Shown here: positions 22,116 through 29,434 of the stretch, one piece after another
Position numbering within the stretch: the first letter of the stretch is position 1
Layout: each line of letters begins with the position of its first letter
From: Lactococcus lactis
Lineage (GTDB): Bacteria > Bacillota > Bacilli > Lactobacillales > Streptococcaceae
Assembly (NCBI RefSeq): GCF_029023865.1
Contig: NZ_CP118969.1
Span: forward strand, 434,001-498,000
Reading direction: 5' to 3'
Length of the DNA: 64,000 nucleotides
Translations under genes and position numbers: made by a program
Notes under the pieces: generated by a model
Told to the model about the DNA's origin: nothing
The model's input: only the letters and a program-made list of their open reading frames with translations
Database searches by the model: none

Positions 22116-22745
22116 ATGAATGAATTAATACAGCCAGTACTGGCACTTGGAGGATTAGGTTATTTAAATTTTCTTATATACTCAAGAATAGATAATCCTG
22201 ATTTTGGTTCAGAATCAGATAAAAAGTTAATGATTTTACTATACTCATCAATGAATTATGGAACTTACTTATTGTTATCATTGTATTTTAAACTTGTACC
22301 ATCAATTTTGATTGCAACCTCTATTTCAATAGTCTTAACTTTGTTTTTCCCACTTATCTCACGAAAATTATTTATTCTTACAAATTGGATTAGAAGTATC
22401 TATGGTGTACCTGATATAAGTAATACTAAAGTACAGGATAAGTTTTTTGAGAAGAAAGATAGTTTCCCGATGTTTATCTTTTCTATACCAGATAATATAT
22501 TAATAACATCTGGTTACAGAGGTTCTAAAAATGGAATAAATGAAGATTTTTCAATCATCAATTATAACTTTTATGGTAATGAAGAATTCTGTAGGATAAA
22601 AAGTGAAAAAGATTTGCTAGATTATATAGAAAATAAAAATATCGAAGCTGATATATATGTCAACTTCGATAAAAAGATAAAAATTATTTCTTTTCCGCTT
22701 TTGGTTGAGGCGGAGCTGACGAACGAGCAGGACGGGAAACTGTAG
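22116..22745 (+). CDS. Membrane protein extra gene between terL and portal
   Basis: 209 residues. Hydrophobic segments near residues 6-22, 42-60 and 64-84, then a cytoplasmic-looking domain (PDNILITSGYRGSKNGINEDFSIINYNFYGNEE...). No family I can assign with confidence. More AT-rich than its neighbours and preceded by its own -10, so likely a lysogenic cargo gene inserted into the packaging module. Its last 62 bases overlap an opposite small gene. Confidence 0.6.
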   Translation: MNELIQPVLALGGLGYLNFLIYSRIDNPDFGSESDKKLMILLYSSMNYGTYLLLSLYFKLVPSILIATSISIVLTLFFPLISRKLFILTNWIRSIYGVPDISNTKVQDKFFEKKDSFPMFIFSIPDNILITSGYRGSKNGINEDFSIINYNFYGNEEFCRIKSEKDLLDYIENKNIEADIYVNFDKKIKIISFPLLVEAELTNEQDGKL

Positions 22746-22812
22746 ACGTTCCGCCGTTATAATGCAGCTCAGAAGAACCGTCATTTGGTTTCGGTATTGT
22801 TTTTTCAGCCAT
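22684..22812 (-). CDS. Leftward 42-residue protein, extra gene
   Basis: MAEKTIPKPNDGSSELHYNG begins it, ending PPQPKAEKK: hydrophilic, Pro/Ser-rich, probably disordered. AAAGGAGAGTGCAA is an excellent ribosome site, and an extended -10 TGCTATAAT (22877-22869 minus) gives a leader of about 50 bases. It opposes the late operon and overlaps the end of the membrane-protein gene tail to tail. Unknown function. Confidence 0.65.
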   Translation of the reverse strand: MAEKTIPKPNDGSSELHYNGGTSTVSRPARSSAPPQPKAEKK

Positions 22813-22868
22813 TTGCACTCTCCTTTCTATAATATTTGAATAAACGTCGGTAAACATTATCCATAATT

Positions 22869-22877
22869 ATTATAGCA
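22869..22877 (-). promoter_or_regulatory. Extended -10 promoter of the 42-residue gene
   Basis: TGCTATAAT on the minus strand, about 57 bases before ATG 22812. Confidence 0.5.
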
Positions 22878-22909
22878 TGTCACTTTTAAAAATAATTATT
22901 ATTTTATAA

Positions 22910-22934
22910 GTCGTCCACTTGGGCGGCTTTTATT
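22910..22934 (+). terminator. Terminator before the portal gene
   Basis: GTCGTCC, loop ACTT, GGGCGGC (with G-T pairs), then TTTTATTT. Confidence 0.6.
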
Positions 22935-23003
22935 TATAAAAACGCTACTTTTTCGCTCTACTTTTCCATTAAACTTGAATTAAAAGTACGGAAAGGAGAA
23001 AAT

Positions 23004-24197
23004 GTGGGACTATTTTCAGACATTTGGGCGTCGGTTAAAAGCAAAAGTGAAAATACTGATGTTTCTGGTTACACAGCCTTATTTAATGCACAAGCTACCC
23101 TAGGAATGAAAAATGCTGCTTTAGAATCATGTGTAAGTTACTTGGCACGATTAATTTCTAAAGGAAAATTTGTATTTAAGAATGAAAGTTCTATTACAGA
23201 TTCAGATTTTAATTATGCTTTAAATGTAAAGCCTAATCCAAATCAAACTGCCAGTGAATTTAAAGTAGCAATGGTAAAAAAGCTACTCAATGGCGAATTA
23301 TTAGTTATCAGAGATAATGATAAATTTTATGTCGCTGATAGCTTTGTTACAAACTACTCATTAGATGGAAATACCTATTCTGGTGTAACGATTAATTTTT
23401 CAAGTAGTAATGTCGCAAATGCTCCAAATTCTGGTCCGTATGCTCAAAAGTATTTTGATAGAGTATTTACTCAAGGAGTTGACTGTTTCCATTTGGATAA
23501 TGACAATATTGGAATAAAAAAATATATTGATAGTCTGTGGGAAGATTATGGGAAATTGTTTGGAATATTAATTACCAATCAACTGCGAGTTGGTCAGTTG
23601 AGAGCCAAGTTAAGTATTCCCGTCAATACCAAACTTGAAGAAGATGAGCAAAAAAAAGTTCAAAAACAATTTGCGACAACTTTATCTCAAAGTTTACTCA
23701 CAGATCCTATTGTATTCGTCCCCGACAATGGTAAAGCACAATCTGCTTATGATGAAATTTCTTCTAGTAAATCAGCAACGCTTCAAAATCAAATCACGGA
23801 TTTTGGGACATTAAAGAAGATTTTTATTGGTGAAATAGCTGGATTGCTAGGAATTCCACCAGCTTTAGTTCTTGGAGAGACTGCAAATAACTCTGAGAAT
23901 TTAGATTTAGCAATTGAATCTGCAGCAATTCCACTTGGAAACAAGTTATCTGAAGGATTTGCCAGTTTGTTAATAAAAGAATCAGGTTTTATGAATGGGA
24001 ATACCTTACAAATGACTGGCTTTAAAACGATTAATATTCTTGACCGTGCAGATGCGATTGATAAAGTTGGATCCAGCGGTGTAGTGAAAATTAATGAAGT
24101 TCGTGAGGCTTCTAATTTACCACCAATACCAGACGGAGACAGATTTATTATGACAAAAAATTATGAAGAGAAAGGAAAAAATAGTGAAGACACTTAA
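23004..24197 (+). CDS. Portal protein, HK97 family
   Basis: 397 residues. NAALESCVSYLARLISKGKF near the start, the stem/crown part with YDEISSSKSATLQNQITDFGTLKKIFIGEIAGLLGIPPALVLG and NSENLDLAIESAAIPL near 270-300 are typical of HK97-type portals. Dodecameric DNA gate of the capsid. GTG start, because the ATG two bases upstream is out of frame; AAAGGAGAAAAT precedes it. Confidence 0.93.
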   Translation: MGLFSDIWASVKSKSENTDVSGYTALFNAQATLGMKNAALESCVSYLARLISKGKFVFKNESSITDSDFNYALNVKPNPNQTASEFKVAMVKKLLNGELLVIRDNDKFYVADSFVTNYSLDGNTYSGVTINFSSSNVANAPNSGPYAQKYFDRVFTQGVDCFHLDNDNIGIKKYIDSLWEDYGKLFGILITNQLRVGQLRAKLSIPVNTKLEEDEQKKVQKQFATTLSQSLLTDPIVFVPDNGKAQSAYDEISSSKSATLQNQITDFGTLKKIFIGEIAGLLGIPPALVLGETANNSENLDLAIESAAIPLGNKLSEGFASLLIKESGFMNGNTLQMTGFKTINILDRADAIDKVGSSGVVKINEVREASNLPPIPDGDRFIMTKNYEEKGKNSEDT

Positions 24198-24950
24198 GTT
24201 TAATGGGACTATAATTCCTGATGCGCTTGGTCCAGTATATGACTTTATTAAACGCAGCAATGTTACTCCTAAAACTATGACAGATTTTTTAGAAAATGCA
24301 AAAGGAGAAGATGTTCTTCTTTCTATGAGTTCAGGTGGCGGAGAAATTACTGCTGCAAGCGATATGTATACTGCGTTAAAAAAATATCCAGGTAAAGTAA
24401 ACGTTGAAATAACTGGAAATAGTGCCAGTGCAGCTACAATCGTCATGCTTGGCGCAGATCATGTTGCAATTTCTCCAGTGCATCAGTAATGATACACAAT
24501 GTGCAGTCAGGTGCACAAGGCGATTATCGCGATTTAGGTAATGAAGCTGGTGCTTCAAAAAATCTTAGTGAAGGTTTTGCTGAAATGTATGCTCAAAAAA
24601 TGAATAAGAGCATTGACGAAGTAAAAGAATTAATGGATGCAACAACATGGTATAACGCCAAGCAAGCTAAAGAAGCAGGATTGGTTGATGAAATCATGTT
24701 CGAGTCCACACCAATGATGGTTGCTAGTGACGATTTACTACTTTCTGATGAGGCTGTCTCTAAAATAAACGCCCTTATGCAGAATGACAAAGAATCAACA
24801 ATGAATATTGAAATCAATCCTGAGCAAATGGAGTCAATCAAAAATTTAATTGATGAAAAAATAGCTGCAGTAAAAGCAGAATTTGAAGCTAATAACTCGG
24901 CAGACAAGCCGCTTAAAAATCAACTATTTAAATTTGGAGGAATTAAATAA
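24184..24950 (+). pseudogene. ClpP-like prohead protease, split by one base
   Basis: ClpP/S49-type head maturation protease. Part one (GTG 24184 to 24489, 101 residues) has LSMSSGGGEI and the catalytic Ser in GNSASAATIV. Part two (ATG 24489 to 24950, 153 residues) has the His in MIHNVQSGAQGDYRDL and later the Asp-containing region, then an acidic scaffold-like tail. The parts meet at TAATG, so a single missing base (CAG-nTA-ATG) would restore one chain. The stop/start overlap could still allow reinitiation and a two-chain enzyme. GTG 24184 has AAAGGA seven bases upstream. Confidence 0.8.
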
Positions 24951-26071
24951 TGGATTACACAAAACTACCTAATTACACAGCGGCTGTAGAGAAATATACT
25001 AATGCAGTAAAAGAGGGTGCAGATGAAGCAGCACAATCTAAAGCTTTTGACAAAATGATGAACACTCTTGGAGCTGAAATTATGGAAAACATGAATGCTT
25101 CAACATCAGATAAAATCAACGAATTAATGGCTTCGCGTCCAACTAATGGACTTTCTGAAAATGAAACTAAATTCTTTAATGATATTACTTCTGGCGTAGG
25201 GAAACCAGAAGTGACCTTGCCTCTTGAAATCATGAACCAAGTGTTCCTTGAATTACAAAACGCTCATCCGCTTTTAGATATTATCAAATTCCAAAGCGCC
25301 GGATTGAAAATGAGAGCTACGGTTGCAAATTCAATTTATGATGGCGGTACGGCTGTTTGGGGAGAAGTTTTTGATGATATTAAAGGTCAATTAACACAAA
25401 CTTTCCACGAAGTAGACTTCTCTCAAAACAAATTAACTGCTTTTGTCGCAATCCCTAAAGATGCTCTTGAAAATGGTTATGACTGGTTGAAATCATTTAT
25501 TATCATTCAAATGTCTGAAGCGATGGCTGTGGCACTCGAAACAGCTTTAGTTGCAGGAGATGGAAATAAAAAACCTATTGGATTGATGAAGGATCTCTCT
25601 AAAGGCGCTATCAAGAGTAATGTAACAACGTATCCAGATAAAGCCGATTTTGCAGATTGGTCTGATATTGATCCTGACAATGCAGCAGAAAAAATCGCCC
25701 CTGTAATGCAAGCTCTCTCTAAAAACGAAAAAAACATCACAGTAAATATCTCTGGACAAGTAAAAATGTTAGTTAATCCTGATGACTATTACTCTACTCT
25801 TGCTAAATTCATGTATCTCACGGATAACGGTGTTTGGGTAACTGTTTTACCTTTCGGTGTTGAAATTGTTCAATCCGTTGCAGTGCCAAAAGGAAAAGCA
25901 GTAATCTTTGCGGCTAACCGCTACTGGGCTTATATGGGCGGAACAAGAATGCAAGAGTTTGACCAAACTTTCGCTCTCGAAGACTTGCAACTTTATACTG
26001 TCAAAGCTTTCTACTACGGAAAAGCTTACGACAATAATACAGCTCAGGTTGTAAAACTTGTTAAAGGCTAA
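24950..26071 (+). CDS. Major capsid protein, HK97 family
   Basis: 373 residues. An N-terminal helical delta-like region (about 1-85) is followed by the HK97 fold: LPLEIMNQVFLELQNAHPLLDIIKFQSAGLKMRA, GTAVWGEVFDDIKGQL, KLTAFVAIPKDALENGYDWLKSFI, GDGNKKPIGLM and the C-terminal VPKGKAVIFAANRYWAYMGG. Overlaps the protease stop (TAATG). A +1 frame downstream of the stop reads ANAAPVKVTEA to 26102, resembling a lost or recoded C-terminus. Confidence 0.93.
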   Translation: MDYTKLPNYTAAVEKYTNAVKEGADEAAQSKAFDKMMNTLGAEIMENMNASTSDKINELMASRPTNGLSENETKFFNDITSGVGKPEVTLPLEIMNQVFLELQNAHPLLDIIKFQSAGLKMRATVANSIYDGGTAVWGEVFDDIKGQLTQTFHEVDFSQNKLTAFVAIPKDALENGYDWLKSFIIIQMSEAMAVALETALVAGDGNKKPIGLMKDLSKGAIKSNVTTYPDKADFADWSDIDPDNAAEKIAPVMQALSKNEKNITVNISGQVKMLVNPDDYYSTLAKFMYLTDNGVWVTVLPFGVEIVQSVAVPKGKAVIFAANRYWAYMGGTRMQEFDQTFALEDLQLYTVKAFYYGKAYDNNTAQVVKLVKG

Positions 26072-26119
26072 TGCTGCCCCAGTTAAAGTCACAGAAGCTT
26101 AATAGTAAAGGAGAAGTAA

Positions 26120-26452
26120 ATGAGCAATGCGGAAACTTGGGCGGATGGTCATCTTAAATCTTTTAAACAAAGGATGAGAATTAATACAGAAGATCCTGAT
26201 GAACTTGTCAATTTAACAAAAATGCTCATTGCCTCTTATACTTCAATTCTTCGGTTGGTTGGTGTATCTAATGCTACTGACCCCGAAGTTGAGGAGTTAA
26301 TCTATGAGCGTTCACGCTATACTTACAATGATGCACTTGATGAGTTTAAAGAGAATTATGCTCAAAACATTCGTGACGTTTTTCTAGCTAATCAACCTGA
26401 AGAAAGCGAGGAAAGTGATGATAAAATCGCAGAAAGTTCTTCAATCTTCTAA
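26120..26452 (+). CDS. Head-tail connector (gp6-like)
   Basis: 110 residues. LVNLTKMLIASYTSILRLVGV and YERSRYTYNDALDEFKENYAQNIRDVFL match the helical adaptor proteins that bind below the portal. AAAGGAGAAGTAA before ATG; overlaps the next gene. Confidence 0.78.
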   Translation: MSNAETWADGHLKSFKQRMRINTEDPDELVNLTKMLIASYTSILRLVGVSNATDPEVEELIYERSRYTYNDALDEFKENYAQNIRDVFLANQPEESEESDDKIAESSSIF

Positions 26453-26804
26453 CCGAACGAACAATGGAACGATGCGAACTTCAGTTACTTTTAAACGAGT
26501 AGGTATTGATACCTCTTTTGATGGAAGAGGTGGAGAACTGATTGAAAAGTTTAAAACACTTGCGGATGTGTATAGCCCAAGCAATAAAGATTTGAGCATC
26601 TTAGGAAGCCAAAATGTTAAGAATGGAGCAACGATAAAAATTCGCGATCCCTTAACGAGTTATCAACCTAAAAATGATGACAAGGTTATTATTGATGATC
26701 CTAGATATTCAGGTCAGGTATGGGGAATAGTAGACATTCAGCCTGATTTTCATGACCGAACTTTCTTGAAAATAATTCTAGGAGGGACGAATCTTAATGA
26801 GTAG
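26418..26804 (+). CDS. Head closure / head-tail adaptor
   Basis: 128 residues with a beta-barrel pattern (ATIKIRDPLTSYQPKNDDKVIIDDPRYSGQVWGIVDIQPDFHDRTFLKIIL) typical of SPP1 gp16-like stoppers. ATG 26418 with GAGGAAAG upstream. Confidence 0.72.
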   Translation: MIKSQKVLQSSNRTNNGTMRTSVTFKRVGIDTSFDGRGGELIEKFKTLADVYSPSNKDLSILGSQNVKNGATIKIRDPLTSYQPKNDDKVIIDDPRYSGQVWGIVDIQPDFHDRTFLKIILGGTNLNE

Positions 26805-27201
26805 TTCAATGACAATCAAAGGGTTTGAAGAAATTGAAGCAAAATTGAGAGAAAAGTTTAGTGAAACTCGTGTGAAGAAGATAGAAAGTGATGCACTTAA
26901 AGCAGCCGCGGATGAAGCTGTAGTTGATTTAAAGAGTACCCTTTCTCAATTTGCAAATTCTGGTGATACAGTAGCTGGTGTTGTTCGAGGGAATGTTTCT
27001 AGAACATCAGGATTCCCCGTCATAAAGATAGGTAACAACGGTAAGCATTGGAGACTTGTCCATCTTGAAAATAATGGCTTTGTCAGAAATGGTAAATCAT
27101 ATCGTTATAAAAGTTTTGGTGCTTTACAAAGATTTTCAAATGCTCAAGGACAAAAATTTGTTAAGACAGCGCAAGCTAATTTGAAGGAGTTGCTAAAATG
27201 A
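26797..27201 (+). CDS. HK97 gp10-like tail component
   Basis: 134 residues. MTIKGFEEIEAKLREKF ... ALKAAADEAVVDLKSTL ... WRLVHLENNGFVRNGKSYRYKSFGALQRF is the gp10 pattern. Acts at the head-tail joint. Overlaps both neighbours. Confidence 0.82.
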   Translation: MSSSMTIKGFEEIEAKLREKFSETRVKKIESDALKAAADEAVVDLKSTLSQFANSGDTVAGVVRGNVSRTSGFPVIKIGNNGKHWRLVHLENNGFVRNGKSYRYKSFGALQRFSNAQGQKFVKTAQANLKELLK

Positions 27202-27587
27202 ATGATATGCTAAGTGAACTTATGCAAGCTTTAGCTAATGACTCTGATATTCTAGCAATTCAAAGAACAGGTGGGCTTAAAAGTTATTCAAGATATGAAA
27301 ATTTATCTGAAAGCTCAACAAGTATAACAATTACTCCGACTGGTCCACCAGAACAAACAGCTATGAGTAGCAATGATTCACTAGCTAAACATTTTGTTTA
27401 TCAAGTCAGCATAGAGGCAATTGACCGATTAACAGTAAAAAAATTACAAAATACAGTTGAAAATATTCTAAAAACAAAAGGATTCTTTCAGATGAATGGC
27501 GGACTAGATGAATATTTTAGCGATACAAAAAGATATGTGGATGCTCGGTTTTATGAAGGCAATAGCAATCTTTACGAAAATTATTGA
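27198..27587 (+). CDS. Tail terminator / completion protein (DUF806-like)
   Basis: 129 residues; position between gp10-like and major tail proteins and the pattern SITITPTGPPEQTAMSSNDSLAKHFVYQVSIEAI point to a tail terminator. ATGA overlap upstream. Confidence 0.7.
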   Translation: MNDMLSELMQALANDSDILAIQRTGGLKSYSRYENLSESSTSITITPTGPPEQTAMSSNDSLAKHFVYQVSIEAIDRLTVKKLQNTVENILKTKGFFQMNGGLDEYFSDTKRYVDARFYEGNSNLYENY

Positions 27588-27603
27588 AAATAAGGAGAAA
27601 AAA

Positions 27604-28191
27604 ATGTCAGTACCTATTGGTTTTAAACGTTTAACAATTCGGATAAAAGATGGTAAAACTGCAGTTCCTGATAAAACTCAGTTTGTTATCGAGGGGAAAA
27701 AAGATAATGGTGGTATGGTTTCCGCTAAAGTATCAGGATTAGCGGTTGATGCCGTAAAATCTTATTCTTCAAATAAAGTATACTCCATTTCAGGAAAAGG
27801 AGTTGGAGATGGTAAAGTTGAGTTCGATATCATGGACTTCCCTGAAAAAATTAAAAATGCAGTGCTTGGAATTGTTGCATCTTCTAATGGTGTATACAAA
27901 GCTACTGCAGATCGCACTTCTCCATATTGTTCGATTCTATTGGAAGATGTAACACCTCAAGGCCATCCATATTTAATGGCATTTGTGGATGGAATGTTCT
28001 CTTCTGATGGTCTTGAGTTTAATACAGTACAAGGTAAACAAGGTGAACTTCCATCAGAAGCTATTAGCTTTGCCATTGGTTCTGATGACAACGGATTGTA
28101 CTACTCTACCTTTGTAGGAACTGGAGCTCCTACTGATGCAACTGGTATTGCAGAAATTAAAGCTGATGCTTTAATGGTAGCAGGAGGGTGA
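27604..28191 (+). CDS. Major tail protein
   Basis: 195 residues. MSVPIGFKRLTIRIKDG, then VSGLAVDAVKSYSSNKVYSISGKGVGDGKVEFDIMDFPEKI and PYLMAFVDGMFSSDGLEFNTVQGKQGE, as in phi13-type tail tube proteins. Forms the tail tube around the tape measure. ATG 27604 with AAGGAGAAAAAA. Confidence 0.88.
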   Translation: MSVPIGFKRLTIRIKDGKTAVPDKTQFVIEGKKDNGGMVSAKVSGLAVDAVKSYSSNKVYSISGKGVGDGKVEFDIMDFPEKIKNAVLGIVASSNGVYKATADRTSPYCSILLEDVTPQGHPYLMAFVDGMFSSDGLEFNTVQGKQGELPSEAISFAIGSDDNGLYYSTFVGTGAPTDATGIAEIKADALMVAGG

Positions 28192-28196
28192 AATAA

Positions 28197-28514
28197 ATGA
28201 CTAAGTTATCAATTACTCTTCGTGATAAAGATGGTGAGTTTACTGTTACTCAAGAACATGTTAGCGGTCAAAAACTTCTTGATTATTGGGATATGGCAGT
28301 TGAAATTGAAAAAAACGTGGATAAGATGTCTATTTCAGACGTTTATAAAAAACGGATTAATTTCATCGCTGGTTTATTCGATAGTTCAAAGGTAACAGAA
28401 GAATCAATTTTGGCAAGTGTACCTGCTTGGGGATTGCAAAATTTCATTAAAGATGTTTTTGAAACGATTACTGGTTCAAAAGAAGTTACGGGTGACGAAA
28501 AAAAGGAACAATGA
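28197..28514 (+). CDS. Tail assembly chaperone (gpG-like)
   Basis: 105 residues (MTKLSITLRDKDGEFTVTQEHVSGQKLLDYWDM...). Binds the tape measure during assembly. It ends just after an A-AAA-AAG slip site, which places the following frame in -1. Confidence 0.82.
   Translation: MTKLSITLRDKDGEFTVTQEHVSGQKLLDYWDMAVEIEKNVDKMSISDVYKKRINFIAGLFDSSKVTEESILASVPAWGLQNFIKDVFETITGSKEVTGDEKKEQ
28499..28505 (+). other. Programmed -1 frameshift site (A AAA AAG)
   Basis: The heptamer A_AAA_AAG is exactly in phase with the gpG-like frame (GAA AAA AAG GAA CAA TGA). After a -1 slip the reading continues GGA ACA ATG ACA GTC into the next frame without a stop. Confidence 0.8.
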
Positions 28515-28723
28515 CAGTCTCAGAAGCTCGTTCTGAATTTCTAGACTTTGTAAAAACGCTAGTATCGACTGGTTCATATACTTTGGCAGATATCCTTAGT
28601 AATGATTTTTCTACAGTTGTTTCTGTGGTTGGTGCAAAAATTATATCAAAAGATGGTAGCGTAGATGAGCCTAAACAAGAAAAAGTATTATCGCTTTGGG
28701 AATTTGGGCAGTCATTAAATTAA
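28511..28723 (+). CDS. Tail assembly chaperone T part (gpGT-like extension)
   Basis: 70 residues (MTVSEARSEFLDFVKTLVSTG...SLWEFGQSLN) in the -1 frame of the preceding gene. Expected mainly as the C-terminal extension of a G-T fusion made by frameshifting; separate initiation at the overlapping ATG is also possible. The T part recruits tail tube subunits in lambda-like systems. Confidence 0.78.
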   Translation: MTVSEARSEFLDFVKTLVSTGSYTLADILSNDFSTVVSVVGAKIISKDGSVDEPKQEKVLSLWEFGQSLN

Positions 28724-28727
28724 AAAT

Positions 28728-28749
28728 AGCTCTTATGAGCTGTTTTTTT
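28728..28749 (+). terminator. Terminator after the tail chaperones
   Basis: AGCTC, loop TTAT, GAGCT and a T7 run. It would separate the upstream structural genes from the extra gene and tape measure. Confidence 0.7.
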
Positions 28750-28763
28750 ATTTAAAAAAGAGA

Positions 28764-28769
28764 TATAAT
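28764..28769 (+). promoter_or_regulatory. -10 box of the extra gene at 28795
   Basis: TATAAT 25 bases before ATG 28795, directly behind a terminator; GGAG ribosome site in the short leader. Confidence 0.5.
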
Positions 28770-28794
28770 TAAATAAAAAATACTGGAGTATGAT

Positions 28795-29357
28795 ATGGAA
28801 ATTAGATATTTTTTTGATGAGGTTAAAGAGACTGCAATTAATATAAAAAAACCTATATTCGCAGACAAAGACTTATACAACAAATTCATAGAAAATAGTA
28901 AAAATGTAATTGCTATAGACATAACTCAAGAAGGAGTTAAAGAAATAGTAAGTAAACTTTTAAGTTATAATTTTCTTTTGCACTCTCAGATTAATTTTGT
29001 AGATTTTTTAAAAGATGTAAATATAGATTTAGAAGAGTTACAGAGCCAAAGAAATGCTCTACAAGAATTAACAAAAATAGAAATATCCAATAAAGATAAA
29101 GATATACAAAACGAAAGAATTAAAGAATTTTACACCAATCTTCCTAAGTTTGAATATAAGGTATTGAAGTTTCGTGATCGTATGATGATTGGAGATACAA
29201 AAAAAAACCTATGGAGGAAATGTTAAACGCATTTGCTAGACAAGGCTGGAAAGTAATATCTATGGTGGAAAACACATGGCGACAAGAAGGTATAATGACA
29301 GGGAATAGTCACGGTGAGATTCTAGTAACTATGGAACGACAAGTTTTTAATGGATAA
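28795..29357 (+). CDS. Extra gene with DUF4177-like end, interrupted at an A9 tract
   Basis: The first frame codes 143 residues (to 29226): a helical, charged N-terminal part and the opening of a DUF4177-like fold (PKFEYKVLKFRD). The rest of that fold is in the -1 frame (29211-29357, 48 residues: MLNAFARQGWKVISMV ... ILVTMERQV). The shift lies at nine consecutive A (29199-29207), including an in-phase A_AAA_AAA slip heptamer. So the full product of about 187 residues needs ribosomal or polymerase slippage, or the gene is phase-variable or broken. Own promoter and terminator; lysogeny-type cargo. Confidence 0.6.
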
Positions 29358-29367
29358 CTAATATAAA

Positions 29368-29395
29368 AACGCTACTTTTTAAGGGCGTTTTTTGT
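29368..29395 (+). terminator. Terminator before the tape measure
   Basis: AACGC, 12-base loop, GCGTT and TTTTTG; shares an 18-base string with the border at 22936. Confidence 0.6.
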
Positions 29396-29434
29396 TTATC
29401 CTTGAATTAACGATAAAAGTTCAAGGAGAAAGCC

